A DNA stretch of 33,420 nucleotides from Bacteroidales bacterium (GTDB taxonomy: Bacteria; Bacteroidota; Bacteroidia; Bacteroidales; 4484-276), in contig JACZJL010000030.1 of NCBI GenBank assembly GCA_014860585.1, positions 1-33,420 on the forward strand, written 5' to 3'. Each line of letters begins with the position of its first letter. Within the stretch, counting starts at the first letter, position 1. The translations under genes were made by a program, and so were the position numbers. The notes beneath the pieces are model-generated. The model was not told the origin of the DNA and ran no database searches. It saw only the letters and a list, made by a program, of their open reading frames with translations. Shown here one piece after another: positions 8,535 to 17,822 of this stretch.

Positions 8535-10321
8535 TGAGTTTTCGAATCCGACAATATTTCAGACCATACCAGAAAATGAAATCAGAAAATAATCAGCATA
8601 TCATCAAAATGATCATAAAAACAGAAATAGCAGGTTTTAGGCTCCTATTGCTTTTTGGCCTGTTTGTTTTTTTCACAGAAAGCTTATCAGGGCAGGGGCG
8701 CAACCAGGAAGTAACCATCATTGCCCCTTATCAGCCCACAATTTCTGATGCAGTAAAAATGTCCATTAAGCCGGAAATAAAAGACACCGTGGTGATAGCT
8801 CCCGAAATGAAATACACCATCAGTTCGCAATTAATTCCTACGACTTACGAGATTCAACCACTTAAGCCCATTTATCTTCAGATTGATCCGGAACAGACCT
8901 TGCGGAGAAACTACCTGAAAGCCGGCTTCGGAAATTACGCTATGCCTTATGCCGAATTTTTCTCCAACAGCCTCAACTCCGATAAGTTTTCGCTTGGCTT
9001 TCATGTTCGCCATCTCTCTTCCAAAGGCGACATAGAAGACTACCCCATCAGTGCGTTCAGCAACAACCGGGCTTCTATTTACGGGAAAAGATACCTAAGC
9101 GACAAAGTATTTTCGGCCGATGTTTATTACAACCGTGATGTGGTGCATTATTACGGGATCAGGCCGGATGTGGACACCGCGATTTTTGCCCTGCCTGACG
9201 ATGACCTCCGGCAAAGGCTTTCACTCATCGGCGCTGATGTAACTTTGGCCAGCAATACCAAAGGAAGGGGAAAAACCAATTACCTGGCCGGCTTCACTTT
9301 TTACAATTTGTCCGATTTATTCGAGACCTCTGAAACACATTTTGGTCTCAAAGCCAATTACAGCTCAGCAAATAAAGTACTTAATGTGGCTGGTGAAGAA
9401 GAACTTGGCGTTGATTTCGATTTGAAAATTTTTGCCAATAATGATAGTCTGCAATCACAAGCCAATTTATTAACCGGCCTGAAGCCTTACCTAAGGCTCA
9501 ATTTCGATTACCTCGACCTGACGATAGGAATCGAAGGAGCAGTTGCTGCAGATTCTACAAGTTCATTCTACGTTTATCCTGCTATAAAAGCCTTTTTTAA
9601 AGTTATTCCCGATTATTTGCGTGTCTACCTGGCGGCTACCGGAGGACTTACCAGAAACTCTTTTTATAGTACTACCCGCGAAAATCCATGGATTAACCCG
9701 ATTTTCCCATTGGGCTTTACCAATACAAAATATGATTTTAAGGGAGGCGTGACCGGAAAATTCAACCCGCTGCTCGACTTCAACTTCAGCGTTTCTTATG
9801 CTGATGTGGAAAACATGTTGTTTTTTATCAATGATTATTACACAAGCTACAACTCCAATGTGCCTTACAATTTTGCCAATAAGTTCACAGGCATTTATGA
9901 CGATGCTCAGGTGACCACTATCAGTGCTGAAATCGGATATGAACAGTCTGAAAAACTGAATGCCCTGATGACTTTTAACTATCGAGAGTATAGTCTCGGA
10001 ACACAAGAACACCCCTGGCATAAGCCTGCAGCAGAAGCCAGCCTGATGGGTCGCTATTATCTTTCACCCAAGTTGACCGCCTCAGCCGAATTGTTTTATA
10101 TCGGCAAAACTTATGCACCCATACTATACTCAGGTCTTGAGCCGCAAACAGAAAAAATTGATGCCTACTTTGATTTAAACCTTGGCGCTGAATATCGTTT
10201 CAACGACAAAGTTGCCGCTTTTGTCCAACTAAACAACATGACTGCATCACGTTACTATCGCTGGCAAAATTATCCCTCACAGCGTATCAATGTAATGGGA
10301 GGCCTTACGTTTGCATTCTAA
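8534..10321 (+). CDS. Outer-membrane beta-barrel protein (TonB-receptor-like barrel, no plug seen)
   Basis: This 595-residue protein looks like an outer-membrane beta-barrel. From about residue 100 onward it shows alternating hydrophobic/polar strands rich in Tyr, Phe and Asn, and it ends in GGLTFAF with a terminal Phe, the usual barrel assembly signal. A hydrophobic segment precedes LSG with Gln54 next, a signal peptidase I site. The first ATG at 8534 overlaps the upstream stop by one base, but it leaves about 25 residues before the hydrophobic part. ATGs at 8576 and 8609 would give a more usual signal peptide, and 8609 is the best of them by that criterion. No TonB-dependent plug domain is visible between the signal and the barrel, only a short EVTIIAPYQPT segment. 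It probably works with the TPR protein; any ligand is unknown. Confidence 0.78.
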   Translation: MSFRIRQYFRPYQKMKSENNQHIIKMIIKTEIAGFRLLLLFGLFVFFTESLSGQGRNQEVTIIAPYQPTISDAVKMSIKPEIKDTVVIAPEMKYTISSQLIPTTYEIQPLKPIYLQIDPEQTLRRNYLKAGFGNYAMPYAEFFSNSLNSDKFSLGFHVRHLSSKGDIEDYPISAFSNNRASIYGKRYLSDKVFSADVYYNRDVVHYYGIRPDVDTAIFALPDDDLRQRLSLIGADVTLASNTKGRGKTNYLAGFTFYNLSDLFETSETHFGLKANYSSANKVLNVAGEEELGVDFDLKIFANNDSLQSQANLLTGLKPYLRLNFDYLDLTIGIEGAVAADSTSSFYVYPAIKAFFKVIPDYLRVYLAATGGLTRNSFYSTTRENPWINPIFPLGFTNTKYDFKGGVTGKFNPLLDFNFSVSYADVENMLFFINDYYTSYNSNVPYNFANKFTGIYDDAQVTTISAEIGYEQSEKLNALMTFNYREYSLGTQEHPWHKPAAEASLMGRYYLSPKLTASAELFYIGKTYAPILYSGLEPQTEKIDAYFDLNLGAEYRFNDKVAAFVQLNNMTASRYYRWQNYPSQRINVMGGLTFAF

Positions 10322-10332
10322 GAGCGGCCTCC
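10298..10332 (+). other. GC-rich inverted repeat at the end of the barrel gene
   Basis: GGAGGCC (10298-10304) pairs with GGCCTCC (10326-10332) across the stop codon. There is no U-run after it, so it could be a weak or Rho-assisted terminator or a 3' end stabiliser. A second small stem lies at 10426-10432/10441-10447 in the gap before recG. Confidence 0.35.
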
Positions 10333-10466
10333 TCTGGGAAGCGTTTACTTTATCGGTCTGTCAAAAGGATGATTTATGCAAATGGTGAAAAGTCTGTTTA
10401 GCAATAATGAATTCAAACCGGTAATCCTGATCTTTTCTTTGATCAGGGGTAATTGTCAATCAAATC

Positions 10467-12569
10467 CTAACTTATCAAACTCCAGTCCTGCCGATGTTTC
10501 TGAAGTTGTTTTAATCTTGAAAAAAGCAGGTTGTTACCTGGTTTTTGAAGTTCGGGGTCTTCTTCAAGGATGTCAGTGGCTAAATTGCGGGCGTATCTGA
10601 GCATTTTTTCGTCTTTAATAATATCGGCTAATTGCAGATCGAGTATTCCACTTTGACGTGTACCGTGCATATCACCGGGTCCACGAAGACGCATGTCCAC
10701 CTCTGCAATTTCGAATCCGTTTGAAGTTTTTACCATGGTTTCAATTCGCTTTTTACCATCAGCAGTCAATTTATAGCTGGTCATTAAGATGCAGTAAGAC
10801 TGGTCAGCTCCGCGCCCTACCCGTCCCCGTAACTGGTGCAATTGAGATAACCCGAACCGCTCGGCATTTTCGATTACCATTACTGAGGCATTTGGGATAT
10901 CAACACCGACTTCGATTACGGTGGTTGCTACCATGATCTGTGTTTCACCTTTGATGAATCGCTGCATCTCGAAATCTTTCTCATCGGTTTTCATTTGCCC
11001 GTGTACAATGCTGATGGCATAATCAGGCAAAGGAAAAGAGCGGCTTAGGCTTTCATAGCCTTCCATCAGATCGGCCAGGTCGAGTTTTTCCGATTCTTTG
11101 ATCAATGGATAAACAACATAAATCTGGCGGCCTTCGGCAATTTTCCTTTGCATAAAGCCATGCAGGACAGGTCGTTTGCTGTCGTAGTAGTGGAATGTTT
11201 GAACGGGTTTTCTGCCTGGAGGTAACTCGTCGATGATGGAATAATCGAGGTCGCCATAAACAGTCATGGCAAGGGTACGGGGAATAGGTGTGGCAGTCAT
11301 TACCAGGACATGAGGCGGGATGTCGTTTTTTTGCCAAAGTTTTGCCCTCTGCTCTACCCCGAACCGGTGCTGCTCGTCAATGATGACCAATCCCAGGTTT
11401 TGGAACTGAACAGTTTCCTCAATCAGCGCATGGGTTCCAATCAAAATATTGAGTTCTCCGGTTTCAAGATCCTGGTGAATGATGCTTCGTGCCGATTTCT
11501 TTGTTGAGCCGGTGAGCAACTTCAGGTTTATATTCAGTCCGGCCAGAAACCTGCTAATCGTTTTGTAATGCTGCTGGGCAAGTATTTCTGTTGGCGCCAT
11601 CAGACTGGCCTGGTATCCGTTGTCAATGGCGATGAGCATGCACATCAGTGCCACGAGCGTTTTCCCGCTGCCAACATCTCCCTGGAGTAACCGGTTCATC
11701 TGCCTGCCAGTACCCATATCGGCACGGATTTCTTTGATTACTCTTTTTTGTGCAGCAGTTAGCTCAAAAGGTAAAAACTTTGAATAAAAAGTGTTGAAAC
11801 GATCGCCAACTACCTTGAAAGCATGCCCCCTATATTTTATTGATCTGACAATTTTATGCCTGAGCAGGGCCAGTTGAATAAAAAAAAGTTCCTCGAATTT
11901 CAGTCGCGTTATAGCTTTGTTAAGAATTTCCTGATTTTCGGGATAATGAATGTTGACTAGAGCCTCTTCACGGCTGACAAATTTCAATCGCTGGACAATT
12001 TCTGGTGAGAGTGTTTCGGGTACAATATTTTCAATCTGAGCTACCAATGTTTTGGTTAATCTGGCAATTCCACGGCTATCAAGACCTTTGGTTTTCAACT
12101 TTTCGCTTGAAGAATAAAATGGCTGAAGCTGTGCACTTAATATGTCATACTCTGAAACAGCCTCGAACTCTGGATGTACAAGGTTAAATCTACCGCTGAA
12201 AAAGGTTGGTTTTCCGAAAACGATATATTCCACCCCAGGTTTAATTTTTTCAAGCGCCCATTTTATTCCCTGAAACCACACAAGTTCTATTTCGCCAGAG
12301 TCGTCTGTCAGGAGACCTGTAAGCCTTCTCCCTCTGCCTTCGCCAATTGTATGGAGTTGAGCTATTTTTCCTTTAAGTTGGAAAAATGATTGATCAGAGT
12401 CTATATCGGCGACTTTAGAAAACTGGCTGCGGTCAACATACCGAAACGGAAAGTAGTTCAGCAGGTCATCAAAGCAATGGATGTTTAATTCTGATTTTAG
12501 CAACTCGGCACGTTTAGGGCCGACGCCTTTAAGAAACTCAACCGGTGTTTGTAAAAAGTCAGAGGCCAT
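10467..12569 (-). CDS. recG: ATP-dependent DNA helicase RecG
   Basis: This 700-residue protein is RecG, the helicase that reverses stalled replication forks and processes branched DNA. The N-terminal wedge domain includes a GVGPKRAELL helix-hairpin-like motif. Helicase motifs include Walker A GDVGSGKT at 297-304, the APTEILAQQH motif, DEQH at 398-401, TATPIPRT and the C-terminal QLRGRVGRG motif. The frame is open back to a GTG at 12593, but that codon lies inside a -7 promoter element (12593-12600), so the ATG at 12569 is chosen. It has its own promoter, placed directly after the terminator of the gld operon. Its 3' end faces the barrel gene across a 145-base convergent gap. Confidence 0.97.
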   Translation of the reverse strand: MASDFLQTPVEFLKGVGPKRAELLKSELNIHCFDDLLNYFPFRYVDRSQFSKVADIDSDQSFFQLKGKIAQLHTIGEGRGRRLTGLLTDDSGEIELVWFQGIKWALEKIKPGVEYIVFGKPTFFSGRFNLVHPEFEAVSEYDILSAQLQPFYSSSEKLKTKGLDSRGIARLTKTLVAQIENIVPETLSPEIVQRLKFVSREEALVNIHYPENQEILNKAITRLKFEELFFIQLALLRHKIVRSIKYRGHAFKVVGDRFNTFYSKFLPFELTAAQKRVIKEIRADMGTGRQMNRLLQGDVGSGKTLVALMCMLIAIDNGYQASLMAPTEILAQQHYKTISRFLAGLNINLKLLTGSTKKSARSIIHQDLETGELNILIGTHALIEETVQFQNLGLVIIDEQHRFGVEQRAKLWQKNDIPPHVLVMTATPIPRTLAMTVYGDLDYSIIDELPPGRKPVQTFHYYDSKRPVLHGFMQRKIAEGRQIYVVYPLIKESEKLDLADLMEGYESLSRSFPLPDYAISIVHGQMKTDEKDFEMQRFIKGETQIMVATTVIEVGVDIPNASVMVIENAERFGLSQLHQLRGRVGRGADQSYCILMTSYKLTADGKKRIETMVKTSNGFEIAEVDMRLRGPGDMHGTRQSGILDLQLADIIKDEKMLRYARNLATDILEEDPELQKPGNNLLFSRLKQLQKHRQDWSLIS

Positions 12570-12592
12570 TGCTTTGGTTTTGATGACTGGCA

Positions 12593-12600
12593 CAAATGTA
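12593..12600 (-). promoter_or_regulatory. -7 promoter element of recG
   Basis: The minus strand reads TACATTTG, a full match to TAnnTTTG. Transcription should start near 12587, 18 bases before the ATG at 12569. It begins right after the T-run of the gldN terminator. It excludes the upstream GTG as the recG start. Confidence 0.65.
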
Positions 12601-12602
12601 AA

Positions 12603-12638
12603 ACAAAAACTCCTTGCAGGCTGCCCGGCAAGGAGTTT
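12603..12638 (-). terminator. Intrinsic terminator of the gldKLMN operon
   Basis: A perfect 11-pair stem (12607-12617 with 12628-12638) with a 10-base loop is followed on the minus strand by TTTTTGTTTT. It lies 27 bases after the gldN stop. Confidence 0.9.
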
Positions 12639-12664
12639 AAAATATTTTGTTCAATCAAATTTTC

Positions 12665-13543
12665 CTAATAAACCCAAAGTTCCTGCTCAAAGTCGCGAAG
12701 TTCATTCTTGATTCTTTCTGATTCCATCAGCGCGTCAATGCCTGAAGCGTAATCATCAATCCGACGATCGAAAACATTATCTTCTTTAATGATGAAACTG
12801 CTAAACCTGCGCTGGAGGAATAGTTGGTCGAAAGTAAGCCTGCGTGCACTGTTCATGGTATTGAATACCTCATGTTGTGCTAAGATAGGTCGTATCTCAG
12901 GATAGTAAAGCCAAAACAGCGGTTTGTAACCCCTGAACAGATTTGTTGCCGGATCAATGTCTTCTTTAACAGGGCAAATGCCAATGATTCGTACCTGCAT
13001 CTCAGAACGCTGTTTATCGAAAATCCAATCCTCTTTTATCCACAGTAATTTAATGTCCTGCGGTGTAAACTCCGTTTGAACTGTAGTTGTGATAAAAACA
13101 TCGGGGTTATTTGGATCAGGTACACGACTTTGGAACGATGAGGTAAGTTCACTTTCCAACTGGCTTGCTGCAACGGGAAGCATTTCCTCAAAGTTATCGG
13201 TTCTACCCGGAGCATAAGCTGTAATGTCGCCGCTGCGCACAGCATCCCATAATATTTGCATCAAGCTTCTCCAACTTCCCTGGGGCGTTTCAGGAAAATA
13301 GAGGGGATGGTTCATCTTTTCCCTGAAATCAACGCTTCTCCAAACTCTCTTTTCCCAAAAAACATCTGATTCCCTGAGATACGGGTAAGGAATAGGTTTA
13401 AGGTCATTAATATGAGTCCGTTCATAAGCTTTGTCTCTGGGTTCTGAAACCAACTGAACCTGATTACCCTGCTGCCCGAACGACAACTTGATAAACAGGA
13501 AAAAAACAACTGCAATCATGCTTATTAAGCTTGTCTTGTTCAT
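12665..13543 (-). CDS. gldN: T9SS periplasmic ring protein GldN/PorN
   Basis: This 292-residue protein is the GldN/PorN subunit, which with GldK/PorK forms the large periplasmic ring of the type IX secretion system under the outer membrane. Residues 1-23 are a signal peptide ending in SFG with Gln24 following. Recognisable family stretches are the RVWRSVDFREKMN region, the IKEDWIFDKQRSEMQVRIIGI core and the FLQRRFSSFIIKEDNVFDRRI part near the C-terminus. It is at the short end for the family. It is the last gene of the T9SS block, 18 bases after gldM and followed by a strong terminator. Order and family features together make the assignment secure. Confidence 0.95.
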   Translation of the reverse strand: MNKTSLISMIAVVFFLFIKLSFGQQGNQVQLVSEPRDKAYERTHINDLKPIPYPYLRESDVFWEKRVWRSVDFREKMNHPLYFPETPQGSWRSLMQILWDAVRSGDITAYAPGRTDNFEEMLPVAASQLESELTSSFQSRVPDPNNPDVFITTTVQTEFTPQDIKLLWIKEDWIFDKQRSEMQVRIIGICPVKEDIDPATNLFRGYKPLFWLYYPEIRPILAQHEVFNTMNSARRLTFDQLFLQRRFSSFIIKEDNVFDRRIDDYASGIDALMESERIKNELRDFEQELWVY

Positions 13544-13561
13544 AGTGTTGAATTTAACGTT

Positions 13562-15169
13562 TTAATTCAATGTCAATGTGATTGGTGACAAAGGCCTGTC
13601 AATTCCATCAGGCCCGCGTGCTATAATACTTTCAAACCAGACACGATCGCCCCTGTTCGAGGTTCTGATCCTGTTTTTCATCTCATCTGTAAGTCTGTTA
13701 CTTTCATTTCGTCTTTCCCAAACAATTGACCCCGAAACAGAGATCATATTGAAGGACACAATTCTAAAAGCGAGATCAAATTCAAAATCCTGAGGCATAC
13801 TGGCTTCGAGCGCTGCGGCTTCAGCCAGTACCGTCCTGTTAACCGTTCCTTCTCTCATACCGGCAATTTGTGCAATGGGGTCAGGAACTCTTTTAATGCG
13901 GTAAGTTTTATCACCTTGTTTCCTCAGTTGCCCCTCCATACGAGCTGAAACCGAAATGATCGCTTCCCTCTTATCTGCTGGAACTGTGACAATATAATCA
14001 CCGGGTTGTGCATCGCGACGTATTTGTCCGGTCGAAATTGTTACTTCAAGGTTTTCGAGTGGAATTCCAGGCGAAGAAATTGAAATTGGGTTATCGACAC
14101 CCGCATAGAATACATTCATTTTGGTTGCCGAAACAGTTGTTGTTGGCTGCGCAACCTGATAGTTAGCCGAAAAATGATAATCGTTCGTCTCTCCTGTCCC
14201 CGTGGTAAGCCGGAAAATACCTGCAAATTTTTTAAGACCTTCGGATTGTGCCGGGATACTCAACTTCACAACGCCTTTGTGACCGGCAATAGGCCTGGCA
14301 CGGCTGATCTGATTTTCTGCCAGGTAATCAACGCCTTCCAAAATGTAAACTTCAGGGTCTTGACGGGTATCGTAGGCAGCTACTAAAATTTCAGCTTCGT
14401 ATTTGTCACCGATAAAAACATAGTCTCTTTTTGGTAGGACACGTGCAGCCACAGTATCATACTTAAAATCCTCAGCATCAATAGCTGACAATAAATGATT
14501 AACCACATCGAATTCAGCATTGTAAACTTCGGTTATGATCTTGTTCAGGATAGCGAGGTTTGCAGCAAGAACGGTGTTGTAAAAGTTGTACTGAACCCAG
14601 TTTTGAGGCACACCATCACGGTCAGTATAAGCGCCATCAGTTTTTAATCCCATTTTTATCTGATCTCTGTATTTGGGATCAACTATATTAAGGATGTTTT
14701 CTCTGAAAGCATTAATTTTTTCCTCTAATACCCTCCCTTCACCTGCCGAACCATCAGTAGAGCCTCTCATGAAAAAGTTAGTTGTGGTGGTAAAGTCGTC
14801 TAACTTTTTTAAATTTTTTGAAGGGATTACTTTTGCCGAATCATAAGGAATGCGCTCAACGGTTGAAATCAATTGCCATTTAACATCATAAATATATTCC
14901 CGCATTTCATCAGCAAGATGCCTGGCTTCAAGTGCTTTTTCTCTGAACGGCCTAACTTTGTTTTGATTGATCTGGTATTGTTTGTCAAAAGTCCGGTAAG
15001 CCTCATCGAGTTTTTCGTTAAAGTTCTCATTGGTGAGCACTACGCTTTCATTCACAACAACAAATGCATCGAGTACTTCTTTTGAAACATTAAGTGCCAG
15101 CAGTGCCGTGAGTACCAGGTACATCATGGCGATCATTTTTTGTCGTGGTGTTTCTTTGTATCCAGCCAT
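13562..15169 (-). CDS. gldM: T9SS/gliding motor protein GldM/PorM
   Basis: This 535-residue protein is GldM/PorM, the inner-membrane subunit that with GldL forms the proton-driven motor of the T9SS and reaches through the periplasm toward the GldKN ring. It starts with the very conserved short cytoplasmic segment MAGYKETPRQKM, followed by a single transmembrane helix at about 12-30 and then a long periplasmic region of helical and beta-sandwich domains up to the C-terminus. Only one membrane segment is seen and the anchor is not cleaved, as expected. It lies 27 bases after gldL and 18 before gldN, consistent with one transcript. Its length fits the family. Confidence 0.97.
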   Translation of the reverse strand: MAGYKETPRQKMIAMMYLVLTALLALNVSKEVLDAFVVVNESVVLTNENFNEKLDEAYRTFDKQYQINQNKVRPFREKALEARHLADEMREYIYDVKWQLISTVERIPYDSAKVIPSKNLKKLDDFTTTTNFFMRGSTDGSAGEGRVLEEKINAFRENILNIVDPKYRDQIKMGLKTDGAYTDRDGVPQNWVQYNFYNTVLAANLAILNKIITEVYNAEFDVVNHLLSAIDAEDFKYDTVAARVLPKRDYVFIGDKYEAEILVAAYDTRQDPEVYILEGVDYLAENQISRARPIAGHKGVVKLSIPAQSEGLKKFAGIFRLTTGTGETNDYHFSANYQVAQPTTTVSATKMNVFYAGVDNPISISSPGIPLENLEVTISTGQIRRDAQPGDYIVTVPADKREAIISVSARMEGQLRKQGDKTYRIKRVPDPIAQIAGMREGTVNRTVLAEAAALEASMPQDFEFDLAFRIVSFNMISVSGSIVWERRNESNRLTDEMKNRIRTSNRGDRVWFESIIARGPDGIDRPLSPITLTLN

Positions 15170-15196
15170 TGATAATGGGTTTTGTTGGTTTACAAA

Positions 15197-16267
15197 CTAT
15201 TTAATGTTCATTGCTGAAAGCATATTGCCATATACACTGTTCAGAGAGGCCATTCTCTTTGTCAGTGTATCCATTTCACGCTGGTATTGAACAGTTTTAT
15301 TAGAAGACTCCTCAAGGTTTGAAAGGAATTTTTCGAGTGTTTGCTCGAGTTTGTATGATGCCTGTGATTGCATGTCAGCATTGGTTAATTGCATTTCGTA
15401 CAATTTGTTTAAAGATGCCAAATTGCCGGAAAGTTTATTCAATTGCTCGTTAAATGCTTCACTGTTTTGCGCTGAACCACGCAAATCCTCAATTGTTTTG
15501 GCTATTTTATCTGCTGAGTGAAAATAACTCTCAGATAATTTAGCAGCTGATTCCGAAGCATTTCTTATGGTTTGGGAAAGCTCTTCTGAGGCGCGGATGT
15601 CGTCTTTAAAAGTTTTCGCAGCATCACCATAAGCGCTTCTTAACCCTGAAGCTGCATTGGAAATCTCCTGAACTCTTGTGGTGAGTTCGTTAGTTGCAAC
15701 CATCTCTTTATTCATTGCTAACGAGGCGTCAGTATAAGTCTTTGATAGTGTGGACACCGATTGGGAAGCTGTTTTCATATTCGATACAAAATCCTGAGTG
15801 GCAATGCTTGCATTGGTGAGATCATTCAATTTTGTGGCACTATCACTCAATTTTGTTAAACCTGTACCAAGGCGTTGAATAACACCTTCATCTAAGTTGA
15901 CATCTTTAAGCATCAGATCAAGTTGAGTCATCTGGTTACCTCCTGATTTTGCTGGCGCTTTACGCAACATGGATTCATCAGGTTCAATACCGTGATAGTC
16001 TTCCATAAGTTCAGGGTGAACTTTGCTCCAGTCTGGCTCAACATTTGGCTTTTGAAGTGCCGATAACGCAAAAATGATTGCTTCTGTGATCATCCCCACT
16101 AAAAGCATCTCAGTAGCTCCCTGATAGTGATTGATCTTGAATAGGGCGCCTAAGATTACCAGGGAGGCTCCCAATCCATAAGCAACAGACATGAATCGTC
16201 TGAACGAAGGGGTTTCTAAAAACTTGTTAAAAGCATTTGGACTTGTGGTCTGATCTGTTGTACTCAT
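15197..16267 (-). CDS. gldL: T9SS/gliding motor protein GldL/PorL
   Basis: This 356-residue protein is GldL/PorL, the proton-channel subunit of the T9SS motor. Two transmembrane helices lie at about 27-43 and 53-71. Polar residues Lys44, His47 and Glu53 lie near the loop and Glu62 is in the second helix, the kind of buried charges thought to carry protons. The rest, from about residue 110 to the end, is a long Ser/Thr/Ala-rich helical region with heptad-like spacing, predicted to be cytoplasmic coiled coil. The chain is clearly longer than the roughly 215-residue Flavobacterium GldL, with the extra length in this helical tail. It is followed after 27 bases by gldM and preceded by gldK. Confidence 0.95.
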   Translation of the reverse strand: MSTTDQTTSPNAFNKFLETPSFRRFMSVAYGLGASLVILGALFKINHYQGATEMLLVGMITEAIIFALSALQKPNVEPDWSKVHPELMEDYHGIEPDESMLRKAPAKSGGNQMTQLDLMLKDVNLDEGVIQRLGTGLTKLSDSATKLNDLTNASIATQDFVSNMKTASQSVSTLSKTYTDASLAMNKEMVATNELTTRVQEISNAASGLRSAYGDAAKTFKDDIRASEELSQTIRNASESAAKLSESYFHSADKIAKTIEDLRGSAQNSEAFNEQLNKLSGNLASLNKLYEMQLTNADMQSQASYKLEQTLEKFLSNLEESSNKTVQYQREMDTLTKRMASLNSVYGNMLSAMNIK

Positions 16268-16312
16268 ACTTGAAAATGTGATTTAAGATTGACTTTTTTG
16301 ACGAATTTCCGT

Positions 16313-17668
16313 TTAATAAACATTTGATGCTCTCTTTGGGTTATCACCTTTTGATCTCCCCAAGTAAGGAAGGATGGTACGGAAGCCAACATAGGATTTT
16401 GCAGTATCCTGATATTCATAATCTTTTGTGGAAACAAGAAGGTAATATTCGATATCTTTCCATGATCCACCTTTGACGATTTTTCTTTTCATCGAAATAG
16501 CATCATCAGGCTTAGCAAAGTAGTTATAATTAGGATTGAGTTCCCAGGTGAATGCATTGGCCGACTCATCAAATGTACTGTTAGTCCATTCGGCAACGTT
16601 TCCTGACATGTCATATAATCCAAAACTGTTTGCAGGATAATGCCCTACAACAACCGTAGTTGAGCCACCATCATCAACATAATTTCCACGATTGGGTTTA
16701 AAGTTTGCTAACAGGCACCCTTTATCGTTTCGGGTGTAAGGACCTCCCCAGGGGAAAGGATTCCCTTCATAACCTCCGCGTGCCGCCCATTCCCATTCTG
16801 CTTCGGTTGGTAATCTGAAATCGTTTACACCTGCCTGGCTTCTACCTTCAAGATAACTGTTGAACAACGCCGTTCGCCAGATACAGAAAGCCCTGGCCTG
16901 GCTCCAGTTTACACCAACCACCGGGTAATTGTCATAGGTAGGATGCCAAAAATATGATTTTGTCAGTGGCTCATTGTAACTATATGGAAAATCGTGAATC
17001 CAGCATAGAGTGTCAGGATAGACATTGATATTTTCTTCTTTAACATATTGGCTTCTGCCATCAGCACCTCCAGGGCGGTTTGCAAAACTTGCATCCTCAG
17101 GATTACCTGGGTTGGTGAAGTCTTTTCGGGCCGCTGATTGTAAGTCTATCCAAAAATGCTTGTATTTTAATTTCCTGGTGTCAATTTCTTTTTTCCTGAA
17201 AAAACGTTCCTGTTCAGGCAGAAATAACTCTTCGAGCGTCTGAGCGGTTTCTTCTTCCTCCCAATCTATTGCAGTGCTCCAATTTAAAAAAGGTGGGTCG
17301 TACAACTCACCCGTCTTTGGGTCTTCTTCAATAAAATACTCCTCGGGATTAATTTGTCCAAGAAGGTCCCTGGCAATGGAATCGCGCACCCAATAAACAA
17401 ATTGACGATACTCGTTGTTCGTAATTTCGGTTTCGTCCATATAAAAAGAGCTCACTGTAACTCTTTTAGGATTGTTCATCTGTGCGTAAGGAACATCCTC
17501 TTCTCCAACACCTAAAACAAAAGTCCCAAGTGGAACAAAAGTCATTCCATAGGGGTCTGGCTGACTAAAAGTTGGTCGCTTTGAAACACCTATCAACTCT
17601 CCGTTTCCGGTGTTCTTGCAACTGCTGAAAATTATCCCGATAATCAGGAAATACAATAGTTTCTTCAT
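16313..17668 (-). CDS. gldK: T9SS lipoprotein GldK/PorK
   Basis: This 451-residue lipoprotein is GldK/PorK, which forms the outer-membrane-associated ring of the T9SS with GldN. Residues 1-17 are a lipoprotein signal with lipobox FSSC and acylated Cys17. The body is a formylglycine-generating-enzyme-like fold, shown by FYMDETEITNNEYRQFV, the RLPTEAEWEWAARGG motif, FGLYDMSGNVAEWT and the GGSWKD and GFRT blocks near the end. The open frame extends 14 codons upstream to an ATG at 17710, but the ATG at 17668 places the basic MKKLL directly before the hydrophobic core and is preferred. gldL follows after 45 bases and a porP/sprF-type gene lies 154 bases upstream. Confidence 0.96.
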   Translation of the reverse strand: MKKLLYFLIIGIIFSSCKNTGNGELIGVSKRPTFSQPDPYGMTFVPLGTFVLGVGEEDVPYAQMNNPKRVTVSSFYMDETEITNNEYRQFVYWVRDSIARDLLGQINPEEYFIEEDPKTGELYDPPFLNWSTAIDWEEEETAQTLEELFLPEQERFFRKKEIDTRKLKYKHFWIDLQSAARKDFTNPGNPEDASFANRPGGADGRSQYVKEENINVYPDTLCWIHDFPYSYNEPLTKSYFWHPTYDNYPVVGVNWSQARAFCIWRTALFNSYLEGRSQAGVNDFRLPTEAEWEWAARGGYEGNPFPWGGPYTRNDKGCLLANFKPNRGNYVDDGGSTTVVVGHYPANSFGLYDMSGNVAEWTNSTFDESANAFTWELNPNYNYFAKPDDAISMKRKIVKGGSWKDIEYYLLVSTKDYEYQDTAKSYVGFRTILPYLGRSKGDNPKRASNVY

Positions 17669-17822
17669 GTGAACTGCTGATTTTACAGTCAGGTAAACGA
17701 CTTGGTGCATTTTTTATTATTACAGGTTTTATTTTGGCTTCATCTATTATCTTGATGGCTTAAAGCATTAGAATAAGATCGGTCATCAAATTGTTACAAT
17801 AAGATTAATTGTGATCAACAAA

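Noticed and set aside
8534-10321. Calling the barrel a TonB-dependent receptor
   Set aside because: No plug domain or TonB box is visible, and the length is below a usual receptor; only the barrel-like part is supported.
10376-10600. 74-codon plus-strand frame in the gap before recG
   Set aside because: More than half is antisense to the 3' end of recG, and it has no family features.
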